Position numbers and translations under genes: made by a program. The notes under the pieces were generated by a model that saw only the letters and a list, made by a program, of their open reading frames with translations, had not been told where the DNA came from and did not search any database. Source: Anaeramoeba ignava (Eukaryota; Metamonada; Anaeramoebidae). Taken from it: a stretch of DNA of 64,000 nt. This document shows positions 24,821-35,300 of the stretch, in pieces. The stretch covers positions 514,501 to 578,500 of the forward strand of contig JAPDFW010000081.1 in assembly GCA_028826165.1 (NCBI GenBank). The letters run 5' to 3'. Positions within the stretch are counted from its first letter, which is position 1, and each line of letters begins with the position of its first letter.

Positions 24821-27800
24821 GGAAGTAAATTAAATTTTAATTTATTATTTATTAATTAATATTAATTAAAAATTGAAAAAGGAAGTAAAAAAATTAATCA
24901 AAAATCCACAATCAAAAAATTTAATTAAAAAATATTTTAAATAATTAAAACAAAATAAACAGATAACACCATTAACTTATTTATTTTCTCAAAAACCATT
25001 TCCAATAGATACTATTGAATTTTTGATTACAAAAGGTGTGAATTTGATTTCTCAAGATGTAAATTTTGTTTTTCTTTTGTTTATTGATTTAATTCATCTA
25101 TTTATTCATAAAACAAAATCAAATAAATAATTAATTTAATTTAAATAAATAATTAATTAAATATAGAAAGTAAAAAATATCAATAAAACAATTTATTTCA
25201 ATTTCAAATTCAAATTCCAAATAAAAAAATTATTATTATAAAAAAAAGGATGTAAAAAACAAAAGAAAAAATTCAAAATAATCAATTAAATTTATTTAAA
25301 TCTATTTAATATTTTTTTGGATTTCTTTTTTTAGAAAGTAAATTTTTCTTTTGAAAATAATTCTAATTTTAATTCTAATTCTAATTTTAATTCTAATTTT
25401 AATTTTAATTCAAATTCTAATTCTAATTTTAAAATATAAAAGAATACACCAATTCATTATTTATGCAGAAACAAAACAATTACTTTGGATATGATTAAAT
25501 ACATTATTAAAAAAGGATATGATTTAAATTTGGAAGCAGTAAAAATTTTTTATCATTATTATTCTCTTCTTTATTAATTATTTTAATTCCTCATTTTGGA
25601 TTTTTTTTTGGATGGAAAAAAGAAATCAAAAAAAAAAGAAATATAAAATAATATAAAATAAATTGAGAAATGAAAAGAAAAGGAATTAAAATAAATAATA
25701 ATATTATTATTATTTCATAATTTATTCATTTTGTAAATTAATTAATTAATAAATAAATAAATAAATTTAATTATAAAATGAATAGAAAGTAAGCAATAAA
25801 ACAAAAATAAAAATAATAATATTATTAATAAAATTAAAATAATAAAATTAAAATAATAATAATAATAATATAAAAAAAAGGATGTAAATCAAAATTTTGA
25901 TTTATTTTTATTCAAAAATAAAATTAAAATTTAAAATTGAAAAAATTGAAAAAATTGAAAAAATTGAAAAGGGAGTAAAATAAATTAATCAAAAAATTAA
26001 TCAAAAAATTTATATTAATAATAAACCAAAACAAACAGAAAACACCATTAAATAATTTATGTTTAAATAAATCAATAACAAAAGATATTATTCAATTTAT
26101 GATTTCAAGTAGATTCAATTTCAATATTCAAAATGTAAATTCCTTTTTTTTTTTTTTTGAAAAATATTGAAATAAATAACAATAAAAAAAATAAAATAAA
26201 TAAAAATAAAAAGAAAACAATTAATTTTATAAATATAAATATAAATCTAAATCTAAATCTAAATCTAAATCTAAATCTAAATATAAAAATGATTGATTAA
26301 TTAATTGATTATTTTTTTTTAACTTATTAATTTAATAGAAAGTATAAAATGAAAAATCAAATTAAATTTCTTTCTCTATTAATAATATTTTGTTTTTTTA
26401 TTTCATTAATTTTTAAATAGTATGTAAAAATAAAAGAATTATTATTTATTTTCAAATTTATTTATCAATTTTACTTTTTCATTTTATTAAAAATAAATAA
26501 TTCAGAAAGTAATAAATAAATAATTTACTAAATATTCAATAAATCAATTTCTGAAATTGAAATTATTTAAATTTTTTCGAAAGGATTCTCTCGTTCATTA
26601 TTTATGTAGAAATGAATCAATTACATTTGAAATTATTCAATTATTAATATCTAATGGAGCAAATTTTAATTTAAATGGAGTAATTTATTTATTAATTAAT
26701 AAAATAATTTGATAATTAATTTAAATTTAATTCATTTCTTAAAAAAATTTTGTTTTTCAAAATAAAAATAGACAGTAAATAAATAATTAAATTAATTTTG
26801 GAATTTTATTCATCTATTTTTTTTTATTTGGAAATTTATTATTATTATTTAAATAATATTTAAATAGGGAGGAGTAAAAATAAAAAATAAAAATAAAAAT
26901 AAAAATAAATTTCATAAATTATTTTTTATTTAAATTTAATTCAATTTATAAAAAAATTTGATAATTTTATTGTGTATTTTTTCATTCCAAAATTTAGAAA
27001 GTAATAAATTTTTATTTAAAAAATTATTCATCTTCAAAATAAATCAATCAATAAATTAATCAATATCTTTCTTTCTTTTTTAAATTTATTATTGTTATTA
27101 TTATTTAGTCTGTAATTCCTTTTAAAAACAAAAACAAAAACAAAAACAAAATATTAAAAATCTTTATTTATTTATTTATTGGTTTGATTTAGAATGTAAA
27201 TTTTAAGAAAAGAAATTAATTAATTTTTTGTTTATTTTATAATTTGATAATCAAAAAAAACTAAGAAATTATTTGATTAAATTTGTGAATTATATTAAAT
27301 TGATAAAAACATATTCAAAATTTTTATATATTTGTAATAATAAAAATAAAAATAAAAATCAAATTAAATTATTAAAAATGAAAATAAAATAATTGGAATA
27401 AAATAGGAAGTAAAAATAAAATTATTTAATTCTGTTTAATTCTATTAAATTAAAATAAAATAAAATAAAATAAAAGAATGTAAAACAAAAAAAAATAAAT
27501 AAATTTACAAATTTAAATTAATTTTTTATTTTTAATAATAATAATAAAAAGTGGACTCCTTTACATGATTTATGTAGAAATAAATCAATCACAGAAGAAA
27601 TAATTGAATTATTATTCAATATGAGATGTGATTTCCATATTCAATATGTAATTCTTTTTCCAAAACAAAATTAATAAAAATTTTATTTCCATTTTCATTT
27701 TCATTCTCATTCTCATTTATTTTAAATAGTTACTTGTAAATTTTAATCAATTTTATTTAAATTTAATAATTAGTTTAAATAATAATAATAATTTAAATTA

Positions 27801-29171
27801 TTTTAATAGGATGTAATTTAAATGAAAAGAATTAAATCAAAAAAAAAAAATCAAAATTTTATTTTAAGAAAAATAATCTAAATTAAATTCATTTCCAATT
27901 TAAAAAATTTAGAATGTAAATTAAATAAAAAAGAAATCATAATTAAAAATTAAATTTTTGAAAATAAATTTAAATAAAAATTATATTTTTGAAAATAAAT
28001 AGAAAGTATTCTTTTTTTTTTCATCTTTTTTTTTAACAACCCAAAAAAAATAATTTATTAAATCAAATTTGTTAAATAGAAAGTAAAAAAAAATTTCCAA
28101 TTTCAATTTTTATCAAAAAAATTTATTTGTTTTTATTTTTGTTTTTATTTTGGAAAATGAAAATAAATAGTGGGTAAAAACAAATCCCAAAAAAAATAAT
28201 TTTTGTAAATTAATCATCTCTTTTCTATTTTTTTTTATTAGCAATCTCCATTACATTTCTTATGCCAAAACACTTCAATTACAATTGAAATGATTAGAAT
28301 TCTAATTTATAATGATGCTAATTTCAATTTACAAGAAGTATTAATTAACCAAAAATCAAAATCCATTTATTTGCAAAAAAATTCCACTTTTTTTATTCAT
28401 TTTTTTTAATTATAAAATAATTAAATAAGATTGTAAATCTTTTAATAAAATTTGAATTTAATAATATTTTTTTATTAAATTTCAAAATTATTATTAAAAA
28501 TAAAAATCAAAAATTAGGGAGTAAATAAAATAAAAAAAAAAAGAAATAATATTTACAAATAATTTTCATTTTCAAAATTAATCAATAAAAATCAATAAAT
28601 TAATCAATAAATTAAATAGGGTAAATAAATCATTAATAATAAATATTTAAATTATATTTTATATTAAAAACTTATTCTTTAATTTTATTGTTTTTGATTA
28701 TTTTAAAAAATAAATAAATAAATAAATAAATAAATAAAATTTGGAATAAAAAATCAAAAAAATAAATCAATTTAATTAATGAATTAATAAATAGAAAGTA
28801 AAAAAAAACATAAATTTGATAAGATAATTAAATTAAATTAAATTAAATTAAATTAAAATAATGCTTTTTTTTTGGAAATAAAAAAAAGGGAGTAAAACAA
28901 AACAAAACAAAACAAAACATAATCATAAACAGAAAATTAAATTTAAATTTGTAAATTAAATAATTTTTTTTTTGGAATCTTTTCAAAATAAAACAAAATA
29001 AAAAAATAGTGGACTCCATTACATTATCTTTGTCAAAGTCCATCAATTACAGATGAAATGCTTCTTCTATTGAAAGAAACTAATGCTAATTTTGATTTAA
29101 AAGCTATATATGCATGGAGTAAAAAAACACCAAGAGATTTACTTCCACAAAATTATCAAGGATTGATTTAA
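19405..29171 (+). CDS. RING-kinase-ARM-ankyrin protein, tandem copy 1, with single-codon microexons
   Basis: Exon 1 (19405-20407) encodes a RING finger (residues 8-50, CQIC to CPFC, likely ubiquitin ligase) and a complete protein kinase (residues about 90-325: [41 protein letters not shown]). Exon 2 (20532-21457) is an N/Q-rich tract ending in a short conserved helix ([13 protein letters not shown]). Exons 3-7 (21586-21714, 21823-21951, 22056-22187, 22293-22322, 22427-22494) make an armadillo-like helical segment, and exon 8 is 9 nt (22580-22588). Eleven ankyrin repeats follow, each on its own exon, joined by chains of 3-nt exons listed separately. The stop is at 29169-29171 after a C-terminal segment [14 protein letters not shown]. 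Frame is consistent except for one shift in the N/Q tract (about 20680-20750). It has lost two of the 40 microexons of copy 2. A signalling kinase coupled to ubiquitin and scaffold functions is inferred. Confidence 0.85.
20532..21457 (+). repeat. N/Q-rich exon of copy 1 with a frame change
   Basis: Coded by AATCAA, ATTCAA and AATGAA hexamers; it contains two copies of an [13 protein letters not shown] block (about 20604 and 20746) and two QYPQKQFQI blocks. The start reads in phase with the kinase exon (after acceptor AG at 20530-20531) and the end in phase with exon 3, but these are different frames. The change must lie between about 20680 and 20752. No GT dinucleotide is available there for an intron. 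Confidence 0.7.
21586..22588 (+). other. Copy 1 exons 3-8: armadillo-like segment
   Basis: Six exons, 129, 129, 132, 30, 68 and 9 nt, separated by 66-110 nt introns. Together they encode [18 protein letters not shown]..., [18 protein letters not shown]... and [14 protein letters not shown]..., with internal helical hairpins of the kind [16 protein letters not shown], then [14 protein letters not shown]. That pattern is typical of armadillo/HEAT repeats (inference). The first five junctions are phase 1 and the sixth returns to phase 0, from where every exon is a whole number of codons. Confidence 0.65.
22707..22802 (+). other. Copy 1 ankyrin repeat exon 1
   Basis: A 96-nt, phase 0 exon encoding [20 protein letters not shown] and a [10 protein letters not shown] end; divergent in the TPLH position (SLFH). 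Preceded by the 9-nt exon 22580-22588 (G-K-K). Confidence 0.75.
22904..23401 (+). other. Copy 1 microexon chain 1 (D-D-K) and ankyrin exon 2
   Basis: Three 3-nt exons flanked by AG and GTAA: GAT 22904-22906, GAT 23028-23030, AAA 23107-23109. The next exon 23306-23401 (96 nt) begins [20 protein letters not shown]. The intron 23110-23305 carries (AAATCT)n. Confidence 0.8.
23648..23964 (+). other. Copy 1 microexon chain 2 (K-D-G) and ankyrin exon 3
   Basis: AAA 23648-23650, GAT 23733-23735, GGA 23808-23810, then the exon 23875-23964 (90 nt) beginning [20 protein letters not shown]. The joined loop reads K-D-G-K-TPL, the textbook ankyrin loop. Confidence 0.82.
24211..24513 (+). other. Copy 1 microexon chain 3 (K-Y-E) and ankyrin exon 4
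   Basis: AAA 24211-24213, TAT 24286-24288, GAA 24353-24355, then the exon 24424-24513 (90 nt) beginning [16 protein letters not shown]. All three codons differ in copy 2 (G-E-G) while the lengths stay 3. Confidence 0.78.
24757..25058 (+). other. Copy 1 microexon chain 4 (G-E-E) and ankyrin exon 5
   Basis: GGA 24757-24759, GAA 24822-24824, GAA 24882-24884, then the exon 24963-25058 (96 nt) beginning [20 protein letters not shown]. The intron between the last two microexons is only 57 nt. Confidence 0.78.
25167..25538 (+). other. Copy 1 microexon chain 5 (K-D-K) and ankyrin exon 6
   Basis: AAA 25167-25169, GAT 25249-25251, AAA 25335-25337, then the exon 25443-25538 beginning [20 protein letters not shown]. 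Confidence 0.8.
25786..26134 (+). other. Copy 1 microexon chain 6 (K-D-G) and ankyrin exon 7
   Basis: AAA 25786-25788, GAT 25881-25883, GGA 25972-25974, then the exon 26039-26134 beginning [20 protein letters not shown]. The same K-D-G code as chain 2 is assembled again. Confidence 0.8.
26339..26679 (+). other. Copy 1 microexon chain 7 (K-Y-K) and ankyrin exon 8
   Basis: AAA 26339-26341, TAT 26421-26423, AAA 26506-26508, then the exon 26584-26679 beginning [20 protein letters not shown] and ending [11 protein letters not shown]. Confidence 0.8.
26772..27647 (+). other. Copy 1 microexon chain 8 (T-GG-K-S-N-E-N) and ankyrin exon 9
   Basis: Seven microexons: ACA 26772-26774, GGAGGA 26868-26873 (6 nt), AAA 26998-27000, TCT 27109-27111, AAT 27193-27195, GAA 27407-27409, AAT 27477-27479. 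The exon 27552-27647 then begins [20 protein letters not shown]. This is the longest chain in the gene. Confidence 0.75.
27730..28337 (+). other. Copy 1 microexon chain 9 (LL-D-N-K-K-W) and ankyrin exon 10
   Basis: TTACTT 27730-27735 (6 nt), GAT 27810-27812, AAT 27913-27915, AAA 28003-28005, AAA 28080-28082, TGG 28171-28173. The exon 28242-28337 then begins [20 protein letters not shown]. All six are identical in copy 2. Confidence 0.76.
28430..29171 (+). other. Copy 1 microexon chain 10 (I-G-x-K-G), partly destroyed, and last exon
   Basis: ATT 28430-28432, GGA 28518-28520, AAA 28795-28797, GGA 28889-28891. At 28618-28622 the copy 2 unit AG|GGA|GT has shrunk to AG|G|GT. The copy 2 unit at 38873-38875 is deleted here (near 28690). 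The last exon 29010-29171 encodes [20 protein letters not shown] and the C-terminus. Loss of whole codons would leave the frame intact if the damaged unit is skipped. Confidence 0.72.
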
Positions 29172-29326
29172 TTTCAAATTTCCTTTTTTTTTTTCTTTTT
29201 TCCAAATTTCCTTTTTTTTAATTCAAGAAAAAAAATTCATTTTAAAAATATCCATTTTTTTGATTATTTTTCCTTTTTTCAAATTTATTTTTCATTTTTT
29301 TCTTTGTTGTTTTTTTTAAAAAAAAA
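29172..29326 (+). promoter_or_regulatory. Spacer and presumptive promoter of RING-kinase copy 2
   Basis: This 155-bp spacer between the stop of copy 1 and the ATG of copy 2 contains T-rich blocks, an AATTCAAGAAAA element, and the TTCATTTTTTTCTTTGTTG block just before the ATG, also seen upstream of copy 1. Its first part reappears after copy 2 (39313-39425). Confidence 0.5.
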
Positions 29327-32300
29327 ATGGAAAATAAATCATTTACTTGCCCAATTTGTTTTGAAGAATATTCACAAGAAAGAAAACCAATGATTGTTTG
29401 TGTAGAAGGTCATACAATTTGTGAACTATGTTTAAAGAATATGAAAGAATGTCCATTTTGCAGATCTTCATTAACAAAATTTAAACCAATTCGAAATCGT
29501 ATTTTATTAGAGATTATTGAACAAATGAAAGAACAAAAAAAAGTAGCAAATGTTCCAATTATTCCTTTATCTGAATTAAAAATTGAACCAAAACCTTTTG
29601 CTTATGGTAGTTCAGCTGATATTTACAAGGCGAAATGGGGAACAAATTTAGTTGTTTTAAAGAAATTAAGAATTGAAACTGATCAAAAATTAAAAAATCA
29701 ATTTGAAAATGAACTTCAAGTTGCTATTAAATTAATTCATCCAAATATAATCAGAATTTATGGAATGTTTGAATCAAATTTTGAATTTGGAATATTAATG
29801 GAATATGCTGAACAAGGAAATTTAGAACAAAAAATTCCAAATTTAACATTTCAAGAACAAATTGATTATTCTTTAAAAATTATTGATGGAATAAAATATT
29901 TACATTTAAATTCAATTATTCATCGTGATTTAAAACCTCGAAATATTCTCATTTCAAATAATAAACCAAAAATTACAGATTTTGGACTTTCTAAAACTTA
30001 TGAACATACAATAAAGAATACAACACTTGCAGTTTCATTTGGTTATTCAGCTCCAGAACTTTTTCAACAAGGAAATAATTATGATTCTTCTTGTGATATT
30101 TTCAGTTTATCAATGATTTTATTTCAAATTTTCTCAAAGAAACAACCTTTTGGAAATGAAAATCCAATGATGGTTGGTATGAAAATGATACAAGGAATAA
30201 GACCAGAATTTCCAAATGATTTTCCTAAAGAATTAATTGAAGTAATTAAAAAAGGATGGAATCAAAATCCAAAAGAAAGATGTTCATTAAATGAATTTAT
30301 TCAATGTTTAGAAAAAATCAAAATTGAAAGTAATTTTATTATATTTAATTTTAATTTTAATTTTTCAAATAATAATAATAATAATAATATTATAAAAAAT
30401 TTATACAATTATTCAAACTAAAATAAATTCTAATCATTGATCCAAAAATAGAAAATGAAAATTCATTTCAATTTCAACAATTTCCACCATTCCAAAACCA
30501 ATTTCAAATCCAAAATCAAAATCAAAATCAAAATCAAAATCAAATTAAAATTCAAAATCAAAATCAAAATCAAAATCAAATTAAAATCAAAATCAAAATC
30601 AAAATCAAATTCAAAATCAAAATCAAAATCAAAATGAAAATCAAAATCAAAATCAAAATCAAAATCAAAATCAAATCAAATTCAAAATCAAAAATCAAAA
30701 TTGAAAATCAAATTCAAAATCAAAATCAAAATCAAAATCAAAATCAAAATCAAAATCAATTTCAAATTCAAAATCAAAATCAAAATCAAAATCAAAATGA
30801 AAATCAAAATCAAAATCAAAATGAAATCCAAAATGAAAATCAAAATCAAAATCAAAATCAAAATCAAAATCAAAATCAAAATCAAAATCAATTTCAAAAT
30901 CAATTTCAAAATCAATTTCAAAATCAAAATCAATTTCAAATTCAATATCAAATTCAAAATGAAATTCAAATTCAAAATCAAAATCAAATTCAAAATCAAA
31001 ATCAAAATCAAATTCAAATTGAAAATCAATTTCAAAATCAAAATCAAATTAAAATTCAAATTGAAAATCAAAATCAAATTGAAAATCAAAATCAAAATTA
31101 AAATTCAAAATCAAAATCAAAATCAAAATCAAAATCAAAATCAAAATCAAAATGAAAATCAAAATCAAAATCAAATTCAAATTGAAAATCAAAATCAATA
31201 TAAAAATCAAATTCAAAATCAAATTCAAAATCAAAATCAAAATCAAAATCAATTTCAAATTGAAAATCAAAATCAAAATCAAAATCAAATTAAAATTCAA
31301 AATCAAAATCAAAATCAAAATCAATTTCAATTTCAATTTCAACAATATTCACAAAATCAAAATCAATTTCAACAATATTCACAAAATCAAAATCAATTTG
31401 CACAAAATCCATATTATGAAGAATTAAAACAAATTTCTGAAGATAAACAAAATGAAAAAGAAAATAATCAAATCATTTCATCAATAAATCAAAGAATGAA
31501 TTATTTTGAAAAACTTAGGTATTCAATTCAACAAAATGATAAAGGTAAATAATATCAATTTATAAATAATTTTTTTTTGAAATCTCAAATTCAAAAAAAA
31601 AAAAAAAAAGAGAAATTAATATAATTCTTTTTGAAATAATTTTATTATTTGGAAAACAAAATCCAAAAAAAAGATCCAAGAAAAGAAGTAATTCAATTTG
31701 ATCTTTCTTTTATTTTTGAATATATGGATAATTTCCCTTCAGATCATTTTATTCAAGAAAGTTGTTGTTTGGCTTTAAGAAAATATACAGAGATTGAAAA
31801 AAGTAAATTGCTTAATTGATTGATTGATTGGTTGATTTATTAATTGATTTATTTTCTTTTCTTTTATTTTTATTATTATTATTATTACAAAAAAAAACAA
31901 AAATTTAATAGAAATTCCACTTAATTTTCAAAATTTAAATCCATTTGATTTAATTATAAAAGCAATGTTTAATTTTCCTTTTACAAAATATCTTCAACTT
32001 CAATGTTTGTTAATTTTTATTAATATTGGGAAAGAAAAAAGTAAAATAATTTTCAAAATTCCAAATTCCAAATTCAAAATTCCAAAAAAAAATTTTTTTT
32101 CTTCAATTTATTCCAAAAATATTTTTATTTTGAAAAAAAAAAAAGAAAAAGAAAAAGAAATTAACAAAGAAATTGTATTTGAAGCAATTCTTTCTTCAAT
32201 GATTAATTTTTATGAATATAAACAAATTATGGATAAAGGAACTGAAGCTTTAGAAGCTTTAGGAATGAAGAAAAAAGGTATTTCTTTTTTTTTCTACTTA

Positions 32301-35300
32301 AAATTAATTAATTAAAATTCCTAAATTGTTTATTTTCTTTTTAATTTTAAATTTCCAAAAACGAAAAAAAAAACACAAAGAAATTATGAAAAAATTTAAA
32401 GCAAAAAAAAGTAAATTATTATTTCCAAAAAAAAAAATCAAAACAATAAATCCTTTTTTTTTCTTATTTTCTTATTAATTTCCCTTTTTTTTTTTAATTA
32501 AAATAATTTTATTAGAAATTGAAGATAAAAAAGATGAAAAATTATTTGAGTTATTAAAAAAACAATATCAAAATTCTAAACATGTAAAAAACAAAAAAAA
32601 CAAAAACAACAAAAACAAAAATTTATTTATTTCATCAATTTTTTATTTGATTTATTATTTTTGATTATTTATTTTTTTGATTAGGGAAAAAAAGTTTGAT
32701 TTCTTTAATTATCTTCTTTAATTCTTTTTTTTTCAAACAAAATCTAATTTATTTAATCAATTTAAAAAATAATATTTCTTTTTCTTTTCTTTTCTTTTCT
32801 TTTTGGAATTAGGATTCTTTGTTTCATTTTTTTTCTAAAAGAGAACCTATTGATTTTCGTATTTTGAAAATTTTATTCAAAAAAGGATTTGATTCAACAA
32901 AACAAGATGTTTTTATTTAATTAATTTTAAATTCAAAATTATTATTAAATTATTTTTAAATTATTATTAATTATTTTTTTCATTCAATCAAAAAAATTTT
33001 AAAAAATAGGATGTAATAATTAAATCAATTTCTCAAAAAACAACACAATTTTATTCAAACATCTTTTTTTCAATTTATTTACTAAAATTAAAATTCAAAA
33101 TTAAAATTCAAAAATAAATTATTATTATAATTATAAAAAAAAGGATGTAAAAAAAGAAAAAACAAAAAATACAAAATAATCAATCAAATCTATTTATATC
33201 TATTTTTAATATTTTTTTTAGAATGTAAATTTTTTTTGAATCTAAATATAAATATAAAAATAATATAAAATTCTAAATCTAAATAAATCTAAAATTCTAA
33301 ATCTAAATCTAAATCTAAATATAAATATAAATCTAAATCTAAAATCAAATCTAAATCTAAATCTAAATCTAAATCTAAATATAAATCTAAATCTAAATCT
33401 AAATCTAAATCTAAATCTAAATAAATAAATCTAAATCTAAATATAAATCTAAATATAAATATAAATATAAATATAAATCTAAATCTAAATATAAATATAA
33501 ATATAAATATAAATCTAAATATAAATATAAATATAAATCTAAATATAAATATAAATCTAAATATAAATATAAATATAAATCTAAATATAAATATAAATAT
33601 AAATATAAATATAAATATAAATCTAAATCTAAATCTAAATATAAATCTAAATCTAAATCTAAATCTAAATCAAATTCAAAATATAAAAGAATACACCAAT
33701 TCATTATTTATGCAGAAACAAAACAATTACTTTGGATATGATTAAATATTTCATTGGAAAAGGATCTAATTTCAATTTGGAAGGAGTAAAATTTTTATTA
33801 TTATTATTCTCTTCTTTATTAATTCTTTTAATTCCTCATTTTTGTTTTTGTTTTTGGATGGGAAAAAGAAATCAAAAAAAAAAAGAAATATAAAATAATA
33901 TAAAATAAATTGAGAAATGAAAAGAAAAGGAATTAAAATAAATTAAATAATATTGATATTTTTATTATTATTTCATATTTTATTCATTTTCTAAATAAAT
34001 TAATTAATAAATAAATAAATTTAATTATAAAATGAATAGAAAGTAAACAACAAAACAAAAACAAAATAATAATAATATTAATATTAATATTAAAATTAAA
34101 ATAATATAATAAAGGATGTAAATCAAAATTTTGATTTATTATTATTCAAAAAAATAAAATTATAAATTGAAAAAATTGAAAAAGGGAGTAAAACAAATTA
34201 TTCAAAAAATTAATCAAAAAATTAATCAAAATATTAATAATAAAACAAAACAAAATAAAAAGTTCACACCATTAGTTTATCTATGTTTAAATAGTTCAAT
34301 AACAAGAGATATTATTCGATTTTTGATTACAAAACATGAATATTTTAAAAAAGTAAACAATTTTCAATTAATTATTTCATTCATTTAGAATTGAATAATT
34401 TTTTTTGAAGAATAAATTTCAGATAAATTATCATTTTAAATAAATAAATAAATAAATGAATAAATAAATAAATTAATTTATGAAATAAGAAATGAAGTTA
34501 AATAATAATATTGATATTTTTATTATTATTTCATAATTTATTCATTTTCTAAATAAATTATTAACAAAAATAATAATAATAAATAAATAAATTTAATTAT
34601 AAAATAAATAGGGAGTAATAAAAATCAAAAACAAAAAAAGAATAATTCTGAAAATATTTAATAATAATATTAATAATAATAATAAAAATAAAAAAGGAAG
34701 TAAATAAAATTTTGATTTATTATTATTCAAAAAATAAAATTATAAATTGAAAAAATTGAAAAAGGGAGTAAAAAAATTAATCAAAAATTAATCAAAAAAT
34801 TTATATTAATAAGTAAACAAAATAAACAGATAAAACCATTAACTTATTTATGTTTCAATAAATCAATAACAAAAGATATTATTCCACTTTTAACAAAAAA
34901 AGAAGCAAATTTAAAAGAAGTAAATAATTTCCCAATTAATTAATTTTTATTTATTTAGAATTGAATACTTTTTTTTGAAGATTAAATTTCACATAAATAT
35001 CATTTTAAATAAATAAATAAATCAATAAATCAATTTATGAAATAAGAAATGAAGTTGAATAATAATATTGATATTTTTGTTATTATTATTATTATTATTT
35101 TTTCATAATTTATTCATTTTCTAAATAAATTATTAACAAAAAAAATAATAAATAAATTTAATTATAAAATAAATAGGGAGTAATAAAAAAGAATAATTCT
35201 AAAAAGATTTATTAATAATAATAAAAATAAAAAAGGAAGTAAATTAAATTTTAATTTATTATTGATTAATTGATATTAATTATAAATTGAAAAAGGAAGT

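Noticed and set aside
22803-29009. AG|NNN|GT units as recursive splice sites (zero-length exons)
   Set aside because: Recursive sites have AG directly followed by GT. Here 3 or 6 nt intervene, are conserved in length between copies, and spell ankyrin loop residues.
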